From Glossina fuscipes (Eukaryota > Arthropoda > Insecta > Diptera > Glossinidae), in contig NW_023998432.1 of NCBI RefSeq assembly GCF_014805625.2, forward strand, positions 2,254,491 through 2,318,490: a stretch of 64,000 nt of DNA, given 5' to 3'. How positions within the stretch are numbered: the stretch's first letter is position 1; each line of letters begins with the position of its first letter. The notes beneath the pieces are model-generated. The model had not been told where the DNA came from and made no database searches. It worked only from the letters and a program-made list of their open reading frames with translations. Shown here one piece after another: positions 23,275-35,023 of the stretch. Both the position numbers and the translations under genes were made by a program.

Positions 23275-25082
23275 CAAAAAATAATAAACTTACAACTTAT
23301 TATAAAATATATATTTGAATCGAAGAAGTATTTCAAATATTCTCCAAGCTACTTTATAAAGTTTGTTGTAAAAACATTCTTAATCGGCCAACCGATTCGG
23401 CCCCAATTAAGAAAATGCAGGTCGCACGGAAAGTGGATTAGCAACACCTTCAACATTTTATTTTCATTATGGCATATTGTTCAGATGCGAATGTTCGGAA
23501 GATGGGCTGACAAGCCAGAATATGAAATTAGTTCTGAAAATTTGGATTCTGAAAATCGTTGATTAGTAACAACACTGCAGACCTTTATTTTGAATATAAT
23601 TTCCAATATGGAAATAGCGTCGAAATTGCAGAGAAAAATAGAAAATTTGCACACTGATTTTTGACTCTCAATTTTAAAGGTGAAATGAAAAAGCGTTCCA
23701 CCTTTTACGCGTCAAATATGGTTATTTTTTAATTGTTTTTTTTTTTTTTTTTTACTTTTCATTTAAGCTTTGTAGCGTTTTCCGGATTGCGCTGCATCCT
23801 CGATTCGTTCATGTTGGAAGTATATGTTTCCAATTTATATAAGTTCTTCTATCAATTACAATTTTAGCTATTGAAGAATGATGTGTGTTTATATCTATTA
23901 CAATCTCGATATAGGGCGACTATTTCAAATATCTTAGATTAAAAATTAAAGTTTATAAAATATTATTATTTTAAATACTATCATGTGTAAATTATATATG
24001 TTTCTTTACGTTTTCACGTAAAAACGATATATAAATGTGGATATTGATGCAATGAGCTTGGATTTTATGCACCATGAACTTGAATTTCTTTTAAAAGCAA
24101 AAACCGTCGTTTTTAATTCATAGTTTGTATTCTTATGTTCTAAAATGAAAAATACTAGGATGCTTTTAGCTCAAATGAAAAATTTCAGATTTAGATATGC
24201 ATTTGGTTTAGACACAAAAAGATCTTGAGAATTAAACCAAACATATCACCACATCTTTATTAGTGACTTATTTAATTTGCAATTTAGTCCAAATATTTTA
24301 TATTGTGTTTTAGGAAACGGATTGAAATGTACGCGACACGGTAGCCAACGAGCAGAAAAACAACTATCTGATCGATTATATTATAAAGTTTTCTTTTACT
24401 TATAGTTTAGCGAACACGATCTGTCATCAATCCAATCGTACGAAAGAAGCGACTGAAAATGGATAATCTAGCTCTCTAGGAATGAATGAACTTGGAAAAT
24501 TTATACTTAAATGGGTTTTAGCTGCGTTAATCTGTATCGAAATTGCGAATAATCATGTTTTGAAACGAATTACCCACCTATGATTGCATAGCAGCATCTA
24601 TTAGAGCGATATCATCAAACCGGTCATTTTGTTAGCATTAATTATAAGCAATCTGTTAACATTCAGTAAATGAACAAAATCAGAAACGTTGTGAAAGCTC
24701 GTGCAAGGCAATTAATTTAATGGTAACACTATGTAAAATTTCTGAAAGAATGTATCTGTCAATTACAAGATCGCTAATTCGGTCAGAAATTCACATGATA
24801 CCAAGAAATAATTCCATCGTATGGTTTCGTATATCAGAGAAATTTTAGAAAGCCAGATTTATTCTGTCGGTATTTTTCTTTGCTGTGGAAAAAGTCGATG
24901 AAATCAGACACCAAAAGCTTAGAAATTCCTTTTAACACCAATGCATTTGCTATTCAAATCCTATTTCCAAAACCGATAATCCTACGTTAAGGTTAAAATT
25001 TGATCATAAGAAAACAGTTTATATAATGTGCAATTCCGGCCTTCCGAACGCTGGAAATATTTCAGCTGCACCATAATATATT

Positions 25083-25113
<31 letters not shown>

Positions 25114-25480
25114 GTGTGTAAACAGTCACCATGGGCATATGCTGTATACAGGTGGGCTTGGTGGTGGTCAGAAAGATAACCAGTAGAAAATCAGGAAAGA
25201 AGTGAGTACGCTCTGTACGCTCGACTTGAAAGTGGAGCCATTTGGAATACTGGCAATAATCACGGCGGATAGTTTGTTTCAAATGTGCGATTAAAGGCAG
25301 ACGAGTCGCGGTGGACTGTTGAACCCCAGGACCAGCGGGTGAGAAGCGCGAGATTGTCTAGTAGTCCTATTAAAGAATTTGAGAATGGTAGACGTATCTC
25401 TTTTATTTCTGTGAACAAATTGCTCTCTGCCTATTCTTTGCACGCGTGTAGCGCTCACATTTCGTTTATAGTACTTCATT
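23275..25480. other. Intergenic, no gene seen
   Basis: AT-rich sequence without a supported gene. At 25.13-25.48 kb the sequence becomes less AT-rich and both strands carry about 65-codon open frames, without recognisable domains. Confidence 0.4.
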
Positions 25481-25493
25481 TATTTTGAATAGT

Positions 25494-25745
25494 GATAACG
25501 TCCCTAATAACTATTGTTCTAAACTTCTTGTTTCACATATTGACGAAAGACTGAAAGGATTATTTAACGATTAAACGCCACGGTTTAGAGACAAAGAGGC
25601 GCTATTGGCTAATGTTTCAGAATTGCAGCGTAATCTAAAGAATGAGTGAATTTTAAATAAAATTAATCTTCAACGCATTTGGAGTTATGTAAAGTACAAT
25701 CAAGGAGCCCGCGCTTCTTTATTTCGAGACTAAAGAAACCATTTA
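25494..25745 (+). other. Decayed coding-like stretch, unidentified
   Basis: One plus frame reads SDNVPNNYCSKLLVSHIDER, LKGLFND, stop, TPRFRDKEALLANVSELQRN, LKNE, stop, ILNKINLQRIWSYVKYNQGA then RASLFRD. About 84 codons carry only two internal stops and a mixed, protein-like composition that is rare elsewhere in this AT-rich DNA. I do not recognise the family. The I-clade LINE inserted about 200 bases downstream. Confidence 0.3.
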
Positions 25746-25955
25746 ATCAATAGATTGCCTTTAAAAATAAGTTTTTTGATCAATATGTGATAGAAATTTT
25801 GGTTTAGCGAAGTCCAACGAACCGTTTTCGGTCACGATAATGCGTCAAGTCAATGTATACCACGTATATTCTTGCAATGTATCCACTGTAAGAATTGTTG
25901 AAGCAGATACAATACTTACTAGGCTTCCTTGCTTTTTAGTATTAAAAAAGTTTCC

Positions 25956-25968
25956 TACATTCTCGGTA
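25956..25968. repeat. Target-site duplication of the LINE, 5' side
   Basis: The 13 bases tacattctcggta recur exactly at 30404-30416, right after the TAA repeats. Confidence 0.9.
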
Positions 25969-26273
25969 CATTCGACATCGACTTGCGTTCTGAGTAGAGC
26001 GTGTTTTGTTTTTCGTCTGCGATTTTTTAATTGTTTTCGGTGTTTTTGTGTGTTTAACTCGTGTGTTCTCTGTGCCTTTGCAAAAACTTATTATCGCAGA
26101 TACGATATTTGCTTTCGTTTTTCTGTAAATATAAGAAAAAAATCAAAAAACAAAAAACATAAAAGAAAAATAAAATATTGAAAACAATTGTCGTTATCCT
26201 CAGCAGTTCCCCAACCATTTCAACTCAGTGGTTATTTCCCAATTTATTAAATAAGAGACAACCATAAGGCATA
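25969..26273 (+). promoter_or_regulatory. LINE 5' leader, likely internal promoter region
   Basis: Sequence between the 5' insertion boundary and the first ATG of ORF1. By analogy with I-type elements, a TATA-less internal promoter would lie here; no specific motif was confirmed. Confidence 0.35.
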
Positions 26274-27384
26274 ATGGTCCCGGGGCCGTCTGATATAAAC
26301 TCAAATACATTTCATCTATTAGCAGACGTATCCCCTCAAAGAAAAAAAATTAAAAATTCCGAATTTCCGGTGTTGCTAACCAGTAGCATCGTTCCTATCG
26401 ACAAAAAATATGTTGCGATTTCTCCAACTGATCCCTCCATAACAATTTCGCAATTCAGCCCTTTCGCTATTAAAAAACCACTAGATTGAATTACAACGCA
26501 TATAGACTCTACATCGATTTTACGCGATGGAAATTTACTTGTCCTCGCTAAGAAGCCGAGCGCAACCGAAAAGCTCATAAAGTCTAAATCATTAGCTAAT
26601 TTATGTGCAATATCCGCTAAACTGCATCACAAACTCAACTCGGTTAAAGGCGTAGTTTATGTCCCATGCTTAAAGCATGTGCCTGAAGATGAAATTGTTC
26701 GCGAAATTCACCATATTAAATGAGGATGGAAAAACCCGCTCCACTACACGAAGGATTATTTTGAGTTTTGACCGCTATCGGCTACCGCAAACGGTTGATG
26801 TAGGTTGGTACAAATGTAAAGTGGAACTCTACATTCCAAATCTCATGAGGTGTAAAAACTGCCAACGCCTGGGTCATACGGCAAAAAGATGCAGCAGTGC
26901 TCCATCCTGTGCTAACTGTGGTCTTGCTCCACATGCTAAAAACTGTACGCGTAGCTTCTGCTTAAATTGCAACGATCAACAAATGCGTGAAATTCTTAAA
27001 ATGAAAACAGAAAATTACTGTAGCATGAGTGCAGCGCGACGCAAATACCGGAAAATTATTCCAGCTGGAACCCAAAGAATTAGCAAAAGCAATACCTACG
27101 CTGTTGTCGCCTCGCAAATCGTGCCTAATAAGCCTTTAACTCCAACTCCTTTCAATGAAAAACCTGTTGTACCATCAACCAAAAATTACATTGCCAAATC
27201 AGTTCCATTGCCCGCCAAAGATAATATTGCAAAAATCAGAACATTAGCAAATATTGGAAAAACTAAAACAACAACACATTTGCTAAATTCTAATAAACTA
27301 AATCCCCCACAACCACCAGTTCTCAACTCTACTCAACAAATTATCAAAATTTATATTCCAAACAAGGAATTGGTGTTTTTATAA
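26274..27384 (+). pseudogene. LINE ORF1 (Gag-like, RNA-binding and zinc knuckles), broken
   Basis: Starts at an ATG (MVPGPSDINSNTFHL), passes a TGA at 26487-26489, and continues in the same frame as ILRDGNLLVLAKKPSATEKL and LHHKLNSVKGVVYVPCLKHV, an RRM-like segment typical of I-clade ORF1. A frameshift near 26700-26720 moves into the frame that runs to 27384. That frame holds two zinc knuckles, CKNCQRLGHTAKRC (CX2CX4HX4C) and CANCGLAPHAKNC. A third begins CLNC but is cut short by a small deletion that removes its His and last Cys. The C-terminal 120 residues are Lys/Pro/Thr-rich. ORF1 proteins of this clade bind element RNA as a nucleoprotein particle; this copy could not. Confidence 0.85.
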
Positions 27385-27389
27385 AATCA

Positions 27390-30306
27390 AGTATACCTCA
27401 CAAACGCATAAATTTATGCTCAAATATACAAGCCGTAGCGATACAAATAATGTTAAACATAAAATTTACAGTGCTTTCGCTCTATATTCCACCTTCGCAA
27501 TCGTTTTCTCAGCAATAACTCTACAATTTATTCTCCGTACTTTCCCCCCCATTAATTACATGCGGCGACTTAACCAGCTGGAATACCATCTGGTGCTCAA
27601 CAGTGAACTACACTCGTCGCACTGTTTTAGAAAAAGCCTTCATTCAAAGCAATCTTTGCATTTTAAATGATGGAAAACCAATGCGCTTTTCAACTTATCA
27701 CACTTTTTCACATATTGATTTAACATGTTGCTCTCCCTCACCTCTTTCTTTGGTTTCCTGGTCTATTTCTGATGATCTACATAATAGTGCAAAACATGCC
27801 GAATTCCTCCTAGATAAAGCGGATTGGATTAATTACTCCAAACAGGCCGAGTCATTTCTGAATTCAAAGCCATTTAACGGGAACTGCAACCATGATGCTG
27901 CTATTATGTCTAAAGCGATTCGCACGGCTGCTCATCTTTCTATTCCTTAGTCCAACAGCTCTTTTAAACGAGCTATGATTCCTTGGTCGAACAACACGCT
28001 TTCGTTTTTGAGGAAAAATAAAATGGATCTATGGCACCGCTTTAAGAGAAGTCCTAATCATGATCATTGGTTATTATACAGAGAGGCCAGTGCTCCATTC
28101 AGGAAGGAATTACGAAAATCAAAGGCACTTAGTTTCGAACTTTTTTCGAAAAGAATTCACAGAAATACATCAATGAAAGTTGTCTGGAGCAAAATCAACA
28201 GACTCAATGGGACTTCAAACCTGAACGAAATTTCTGCCATGTGCACTCCGAGTGGAACTTTAACTGACGCACATGATATTTCTAATTACTTTCGACAAAT
28301 GTAGTGCGAATACTTCTCTGAAAGCAACCTTTCCATTGTTTTCATCGAGAATAAAAGGACTCCAATTTCTCTTTCAAATTGTATTGACAAATGTGCCACC
28401 GTCTTGGAAAATTTCATATCTACCTTAGGACTTGAAAGTGGTTTCTCCAAATCGAAGGGGAGGACACCTGGTCTAGATCGCATCTTCTACCAAATGATCA
28501 GTGCACTGTCTAACTCAAGTAAAAAGAAATTACTGGACCTATATAATACGGTATTTTTGACTGGCCATATACCCTACATGTGGAAACTGGCAGCAGTTGT
28601 TCCAATTCCAAAGTCTAAAAATGTCTCCATCGCATCGGATTATCGCCCAATCTCTCTTTTATCTTGCCTCTCAAAGGTACTGGAAAAGATTATGGCATCT
28701 AGACTACCTTGGTTTCTTAAGTCCAAGAATCTGATAACAAAGCAACAAGTTGGTTTTAAGCGGGGTAGAGGGTGCATTGACGCGCTGTTAGATATTGATT
28801 ATTTCACAAGCAAAGCAATTTCCGAACGAAATCACGTAACAATTCTCTCAATTTATTTCGAAAAAGCATTTGACAGAGTTGGTCTTTAAGTTATTTTAAG
28901 ACTCTTGAAATCATGTTGGACCCACATTCTTTAACTACATCAAATCATTCATGTTGCATCGGCGGTTTAAAGTTAGAATCAACAATCATCTCTCTGATTC
29001 CTTTCCGCTAATGAAGGGCATTCCGCAAGGATCTCCTCTTTCTGTCACACTTTTCCAGATCGCCTTCAACAAAATTAGCAAAATTCTTTGCCGTGTATCA
29101 AGAGTGGAACATTGTCTCTACGCGGACGATGTATACATTCTTACAAAAGAAAAACATAGGACGAAGGCAATCAAGAGAGATCCCCGCATGGGCAAACTCG
29201 TCAGAGGCTAAAATTTCCATACAAAAATCTAAAAAAATGCACATATGTCGAAAGCAGATTTGCGATCCAGGAAATCTACTGATGCATATTAATGGCTTAC
29301 CAGTACTAAACGTGGAGACGCTGCATATTCTCGGGCTCACTTTTTCCAACAAGCATCGTTGGAAAGCACACTGTCTTCGGTTAAAAAATTCTACTTTAAC
29401 AAGGGTGAATTTGATATAGTACGCTTGGAGAAGCCATGCGCATATTAACTTGCTATTGCTTATCTTACCAAAATGCTTATGCTAAACAAGATTGACTATG
29501 CTTTGATAATTTATGGCAATAGCTGCAAATCTAATATCAACATCCTTAAACGCCCATAAATAATATTATAATTGAAATTGGTCTTCCAGCTATAGAAAAT
29601 AGACTGTATGAGTTGAAAGCTAAAACAGTCCCCACGCTTCTTCAAACAAATCTACTCTCAGGACGACGTGAGAAAGATTATTATTGCGAAGAAAATTCCA
29701 AAGTCACTACCTGCAATTGACTATTGTTTGTACGCCGCAAAGGATTTGAAGATTCCTTTAAAAATTTTCGGCTTTTTTGGTGTTAAACCTCCATGGCGTT
29801 CGAAAGACTGCGCTTTTAACATCTCGCTGTCTATACACAAGAAAGAAGATACTCCAAATTACGTTTTCAGGAATCTAATAGCTGAAAAAACCCAAGTATT
29901 GGAGAGTACCGGTTGGAATCTTTTATACACAGACGGCTCAAAATCTTCTGGTCTGCCTCCTGCTTGCGACTTCTCTTCCATTAACTCTCAATTCACTCCA
30001 CCTTTATATCCAACAAGTGTTGAGAAGACCAAGATCCAAACATTTTCGAGAATTCGCCTTGGTCATACAATTGAAACTCACCAATGGATCTTGAAGAAGT
30101 CTTCCTCCCCAATCTGCAGTTGTGGACAAACTCTCACTATAAAGCACATTCTCTGCGGCTGCCTTAACTTTTCCTTGGCTAGAAGTATTGAATTTGGAAC
30201 GATTAATCCTTTGGACATTCTAAAATCAGCTTCAGAACCGAATATCAATTCTATATATTACTTTAATAATACTACTGGGCCCCATATCTACTGTACATTT
30301 ATATAA
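27390..30306 (+). pseudogene. LINE ORF2 (endonuclease, reverse transcriptase, RNase H remnant), broken
   Basis: Endonuclease remnant: from 27396 PHKRINLCSNIQAVAIQI, LSLYIPPSQ, CGDLTSWNTIW (normally GDFN) and HIDLT; its first about 100 residues and the SDH active-site block are deleted. Reverse transcriptase: WKLAAVVPIPK, DYRPISLLSCLSKVLEKI, VGFKRGRGCIDALL, LSIYFEKAFDRVG (motif A), GIPQGSPLS (motif B) and YADD at 29119-29130 (motif C). In motif A the catalytic Asp is replaced by Tyr (codon tat, 28854-28856). In-frame stops occur at 27516, 27948, 28302 and 28887, with frameshifts near 28.9, 29.17 and 29.42-29.67 kb. The last open frame (29668-30306) has WNLLYTDGSKSSG from RNase H, then, after a deletion, ICSCGQTLTIKHILCGC, the terminal Cys/His motif. 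Confidence 0.9.
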
Positions 30307-30313
30307 ATTAGAG

Positions 30314-30403
30314 CCGATAGCCTGTGTTGCTAATGCTCAATGTCTTCTTTTTTTTAGTCTAAGAATTTATTTCATTAGTCTAAAATTATAATAATAATAA
30401 TAA
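30314..30403 (+). repeat. LINE 3' tail recognised by SINEs
   Basis: Holds gccgatagcctgtgttgcta, a T run, agtctaagaatttatttc and then (TAA)n. The same ordered blocks form the tails of the SINEs at 10.5 and 23.1 kb and the solo tail at 30.9 kb. Confidence 0.75.
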
Positions 30404-30416
30404 TACATTCTCGGTA
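30404..30416. repeat. Target-site duplication of the LINE, 3' side
   Basis: Exact copy of 25956-25968 (tacattctcggta). Confidence 0.9.
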
Positions 30417-30502
30417 AATCTACGGACTGTAAAGATCAGTCTATTGTTTTCGAAAATAAATAGAATTTGTCATTTAAAAAATTATTTTATAATATCAGCG
30501 CT

Positions 30503-30580
30503 GCTGCATAGCCGAGTAACTAAAAGTCGTGACTAAGCGCTGTGTGTTCGTAGATTTAAATCTTGTTGCAGTTGTTCTTT
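30503..30580 (+). repeat. tRNA-like repeat, probably a second SINE family
   Basis: Reads catagccgagtaactaaaag (A-box-like TAGCCGAGTAACT), then tcgtgactaagcgctgtgtg and a degenerate B box (TAGATTTAAATCTTG). Spacing between the two boxes fits a tRNA-like head. No aminoacyl-stem pairing was seen, so it is not called a tRNA gene. Confidence 0.4.
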
Positions 30581-30869
30581 CTGACCATCATCTTGTCAGT
30601 CGTATGGAGGACAGATCGTGAGTAAAAACTTTAAAAGAAAAAATTTCCGGGAATTTTTCAAGTGATCTGATAAAACGAAACTGATTGACTTATTGATGCA
30701 CTTATTACTGATAACAAATAGTACATCATTTGGAAATTGGTATACAAAGTCGGATATTAAATTTAGATTAGTTTTTCTATTTAAAAAATATGAAAAAGAC
30801 TTTTAATAAAAAACGTAGGGTGCCCAAAATTTACCTAAGTAATAATTTATAATGCATTGTCATCATTAT

Positions 30870-30955
30870 AATGTATTTACGCTTGAGAAACAAATTCTAG
30901 GATTAGCACTAGCAACTAAGACTATCGGCTCTCCTTTTCTTTTTTTTAAGTTAGA
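30870..30955 (-). repeat. Solo copy of the LINE/SINE 3' tail
   Basis: On the minus strand: gagccgatagtcttagttgc, tagtgctaatcctagaattt, gtttctcaagcg. This matches the GCCGATAGCCT...GCTAGTGCT...AATTTATTTC order of the tails described above. No head can be recognised, so it may be a very 5'-truncated LINE or a decayed SINE. Confidence 0.55.
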
Positions 30956-31016
30956 TTAGCTGGTTAGTTTAATATCTTAAGTCAAGTCAAATATTTTACT
31001 GATATTAATTTTTGCA

Positions 31017-31188
31017 GATATTTTGAAGACATCCACAGGGTAGACGCTCCGAAAAATAATCTTCGATTATTACAAAGGCTTTGGCATTCAGATCGTAAGA
31101 TTTTCTGTGTTCCAGGATTCATTGATGTGTTGCAATGGTATGCCCAAGTTGGATGCTTGCAAATGTTTTGTTTCTTCCGACGTTGATT
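31017..31188 (+). other. Exon-like open stretch, unidentified
   Basis: The sequence atttttgcag resembles a splice acceptor and is followed by an open frame of about 55 codons: YFEDIHRVDAPKNNLRLLQR, LWHSDRKIFCVPGFIDVLQW, YAQVGCLQMFCFFRR, stop. Composition is more protein-like than the surroundings. No family is recognised, and no matching donor or partner exon is assigned. It could be a decayed transposon fragment. Confidence 0.2.
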
Positions 31189-34100
31189 GGACATGGAGGT
31201 TGAACATGGTTGGAACTAAAATACGAGTAGCGTGGATAGTAGTAGTGTCAATTTTTTTTTTCGTTCATAATAAAAATTGTACATTTATTAGACGCATGCA
31301 TTTTGATAATTTTTTCACTTGAGAAAGACGCTACAATATACATTTATCAAAATAGTTGCAATAGCTTCTCCCAACTTTGCCCCATGTCTAGCTACAATAC
31401 CATATCGAAGAAATAGTATTGGTTTAGCATCGATTCAATCATTGGCTCATTTTTGCACTTCTTCAGTATTTTGAAATCTTGTGCCTGCCAAGCCATTCTT
31501 TATCAGTTTCACCATTAGATGTCGATGAACAAAATAGATGCAAGGACCTATAATTATTGATTCTTAAAATATATAATATAGGTTTTATATAGTACAAAAT
31601 CCTTTATCCTGTAAACTATTTCAAAGGCTATATCGACACATACGCCCTCTTATGGAAATTTGCGATGACTAATATCCCGTTTTGCACAAATGTTGCCGAA
31701 TTTCCATGATACGCCTCAATTCTTTACGTCAATGCGTGCGTGGTCAATAGGATTCAGTGCTTAAATCAATTAAAATTTGTAAACATAAAGAAGCAAAAGA
31801 GAAAGAAGCATGAGAATATATTATAGATAGATTCCCCAAAAATCCCAAAATTTGGTTTACGATATCGATATGATATTTCTCGACTGCCAGCAACACTCTG
31901 TTGCCTAACGGCCAGAGCGTTTAAGTCCACTAGTTGATCGCATCTCCCTTAATTTGTTAATAAACACTTTCATAGTTCACCGCAAAAATGGCGTAAAATT
32001 TTAAATTTTGTTCGAAATTCGAGACACTCTGTATTTGGTAATGTAATGAAGTGAATTGCATTTTGCAATAATAAGAAAATTTTAAAGAATTGCTTGATAT
32101 TACATAGTTACGAATAATAGTTGCATAAGTGTTCGTTTCTGATAAATTCGTTTTGCAAAAACGATGTGTTATTGAAACGTTCTTAAATTCTCTTCTTTAC
32201 ACATTTATTTAATGCTCTTTCTATTGCACAGAGAGAGAGACAAACCACGCTATTTATGCAGACAGCGTTATCTACTTATGCATATTTAGTTATATGCTTA
32301 TTTACAATTTTGATAAGTAACAAACCCTGTGCGCGTTTATATGGCGTTAACGACAAAGTGTCTAACGGAGATACGAAGTTTGGACAAAGATAACCTAAGA
32401 ATTGAGAGTTCTATAGCAATCACATTCCTAATGGTGCCATAAAAAGAAACGACAAGTGTTGTTGAAGCCACATTATTACTGGCTTCTCTATGGTTTCTCT
32501 AGTTTACTGAATATTTGACTGGAATAAATTTTTTTTTTTTTGCAACGAGGTGTATGCAACAGCAGCAATTACACAGCATAACTGACAAGTATCTCTTTAT
32601 GCACACTGGCTGTCTACTCTGGCGCTGCATAGGTCTCTGCTGTTTCTGTGAAATGTGTATAGTTTTTAAAAAACTATTTGTGTCTTTTTATTATAAATGT
32701 GTTAATGTTCAAATGCTTGCGTTACTTTTGTTTTTTTTTTCCCCCCCTTTTTTTATTATTTGGTTTTTTTTGTCACATTTGTAAAAATGGCGCCATTACT
32801 ACAAATAAATTTTAACAATGTTTGTCCGTTATCTTACAAGATGTTTCTGAAAAATTTATTAAAAACTTTGCAACTCGTTTTTATGAAATTCATAAACAAA
32901 CGTAAGCAGCCATCACACAAATATGTATGTTTTAATGTTAAAAGAAAGTATACGTAGGCGGTATTTCCGTAAATTGCAAAAACAATTTGCCAATCTATAC
33001 GTCGTCTTTTATAATTGTTTATGATTCTGTTGTTAGCAGTACAACTACCTACATACTCCAAGTTATACACATGTACGTACATGCGTACGTATGTACGTAC
33101 ATACGACAATATAAACAATGCCAACTTCAGCAAAGTTATCAACAAAAGCACTTTGTTTCCTCTTAGCAATTATCTCGAATTCATACGATTGACTGCTCGT
33201 TTTCCCATATGTGTAAAGGTAAACGTTTATATGTGTTGTTAGAGTTGAATAAAATAAATGCAAGAAAAAGTGCAAAAGAATAAGTGGGGGAGGGATACCT
33301 TCTAATAAAGTAAAGGCCGAAAGTTTTGATACTCAGCATATGTTATTATCTCGCCGTATGCATATACAGCATATATACGAGATGTCGTGAAATTTATTTT
33401 GAACATACAACTACATGTTAGGGACATGATGATGATGAAGTCCGATGTTGAACAGGAGCTCTACATATACCGTGAACGTAAAGAACAGAACAAAAATTAT
33501 CACAAAAAAAAGTCTTGTCTTTCCCTCGCAATTAATTCTATATTTCTAGCCTTGTCCTAATCTGAACTAACGGCTAATTAATTTTAAATAGTCTCTTAAA
33601 AATAGCTTTGAAATGATATCCCAGTCTCGAGATTCCAGACTTAGTGGAATATGAAAAATATGTATTGCCTTTTGGACCGGTCGGTTTGGTCTGGTTCACT
33701 CGTTACCTTTTAATCTAAAGGTTTTTTTTTTTTTTTTTTTTTTTGATTGTGTGAAATTTTCTGGTTTTGAAAGTAAGTTACAGTTTAGATAATTTATTTA
33801 CTTTTACTTTGTAATAATGAAAAGCCCCCTAATCAATAGACATTTCTTTTTTAAGTATACCATGTATACGAGTTAATCAATCATTGATAATGATTATGAA
33901 ATATAAATATAAACCAAAACGTATCCGAGTATCAATATGCGCCGTTTAAGCATTCGCTCTTTCATTCATTTCATTCATTCACTACCACCATCTTTTTACA
34001 TATTTAACAAAAGTCTTTTAAAGTATTACTCTCTTACCAACTATGACTGCTTTAGACAACATTAAAGTTCTTATTATTTTTATTATGATTATTTTCCTTC

Positions 34101-34615
34101 TTTTTTTTTACGGCATCAAAAATTTTACGTACCACCACCCTGGTAAGTGGCACAACCACGCTAACCAAGCAAACCTCTTATGTTCGGAGAGTAATAGACG
34201 TACACTTCATTGCCTAGTTGAGCACGTTCGTGTATAAACAGTACCAGAATTTAGAGTGTCATGCATATAAAACTGAAGTCGAAAATAACGCATCTATGTA
34301 CTTGGCGGCGATAGTGCGCTAATGGTACCACCAGTAGTGCTGTTGATATTAGTTGTCATATAAAATTTTGCAACTTTTTCGCGTATTTGCTAACTCATAG
34401 CATATTAAATTTTTTTTTTCTTTTTTTTTTGCATAAGAGCCACCAACGAACCAAATGACAGTAAAGATTATTTCATTGCAAGCGTTCGCCTTCTCGGGTA
34501 TAACGTTTAACAACAAAAAAAAAAAAAACAAAAAAAATGGAAATGGAAAAAAAAACCATACGTTCGTTTTTCTTTTTTGAGTACACATTTTCAGATAACA
34601 ATATAAATTGCGAAT

Positions 34616-34656
34616 ATGATGGTAATGATGATGATGACGATGATGATGATGACGGC
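34616..34656. repeat. GAT-rich triplet repeat
   Basis: Imperfect (GAT)n/(GAC) triplets; the Asp-rich open frame over it is a by-product. Confidence 0.9.
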
Positions 34657-34997
34657 ATTTTATACCATAAGAACAAATTTCAGTTTATGCTGAAGACCAC
34701 AGACGACAGTACTTTCCATTTAACAAACACTGATTACTAATGCTAAGCAGTTAACCTTAATGTAATCGATTGGCAGCCATTTTCTATAGCATATATGTTT
34801 AAAATTTTACAATAGAATATATGATAAGACTACTGCGTTCCTATTGCTATACACGCTCTCCTTCATAGCGGTTATGATGATGATAACATTGTCGAAATCA
34901 TGCTGATGTTCATTGTATTCGCTACGGATTCTTCCAAAAATTTATTTTAAAAATGTTTCGTTTAGATTTGGGCGTGAGTGCCTCAAATTAAAAAGGG

Positions 34998-35023
34998 AAA
35001 GAGAGAGAGAGAGAGAGAGAGGG
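34998..35023. repeat. (GA)n microsatellite
   Basis: About 11 GA units. Confidence 0.95.

Larger units (their letters stand above)
25969..30403 (+). mobile_element. I-clade non-LTR retrotransposon (LINE), dead, both ends present
   Basis: A 4435-base element bounded by a perfect 13-base target duplication and ending in (TAA)n, the tail type of I-clade LINEs. Order: 5' leader of about 305 bases, ORF1 with RNA-binding-like and zinc-knuckle domains, ORF2 with partial endonuclease, reverse transcriptase, and remnants of RNase H with a Cys/His motif. I-type elements usually exceed 5 kb, and the shortfall is explained by internal deletions at the start of the endonuclease, at its SDH site and within RNase H. 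Stops and frameshifts in both frames show it is not autonomous. The 5' boundary lies directly at the duplication, so it is probably not 5'-truncated. Confidence 0.9.

Noticed and set aside
34043..34237. Signal-anchor-like N-terminus MTALDNIKVLIIFIMIIFLL ahead of a gtaagt
   Set aside because: Tempting as a first exon of the host gene, but the hydrophobicity comes from AT-rich codons (att/ttt), and no reading-frame link to later exons can be shown.
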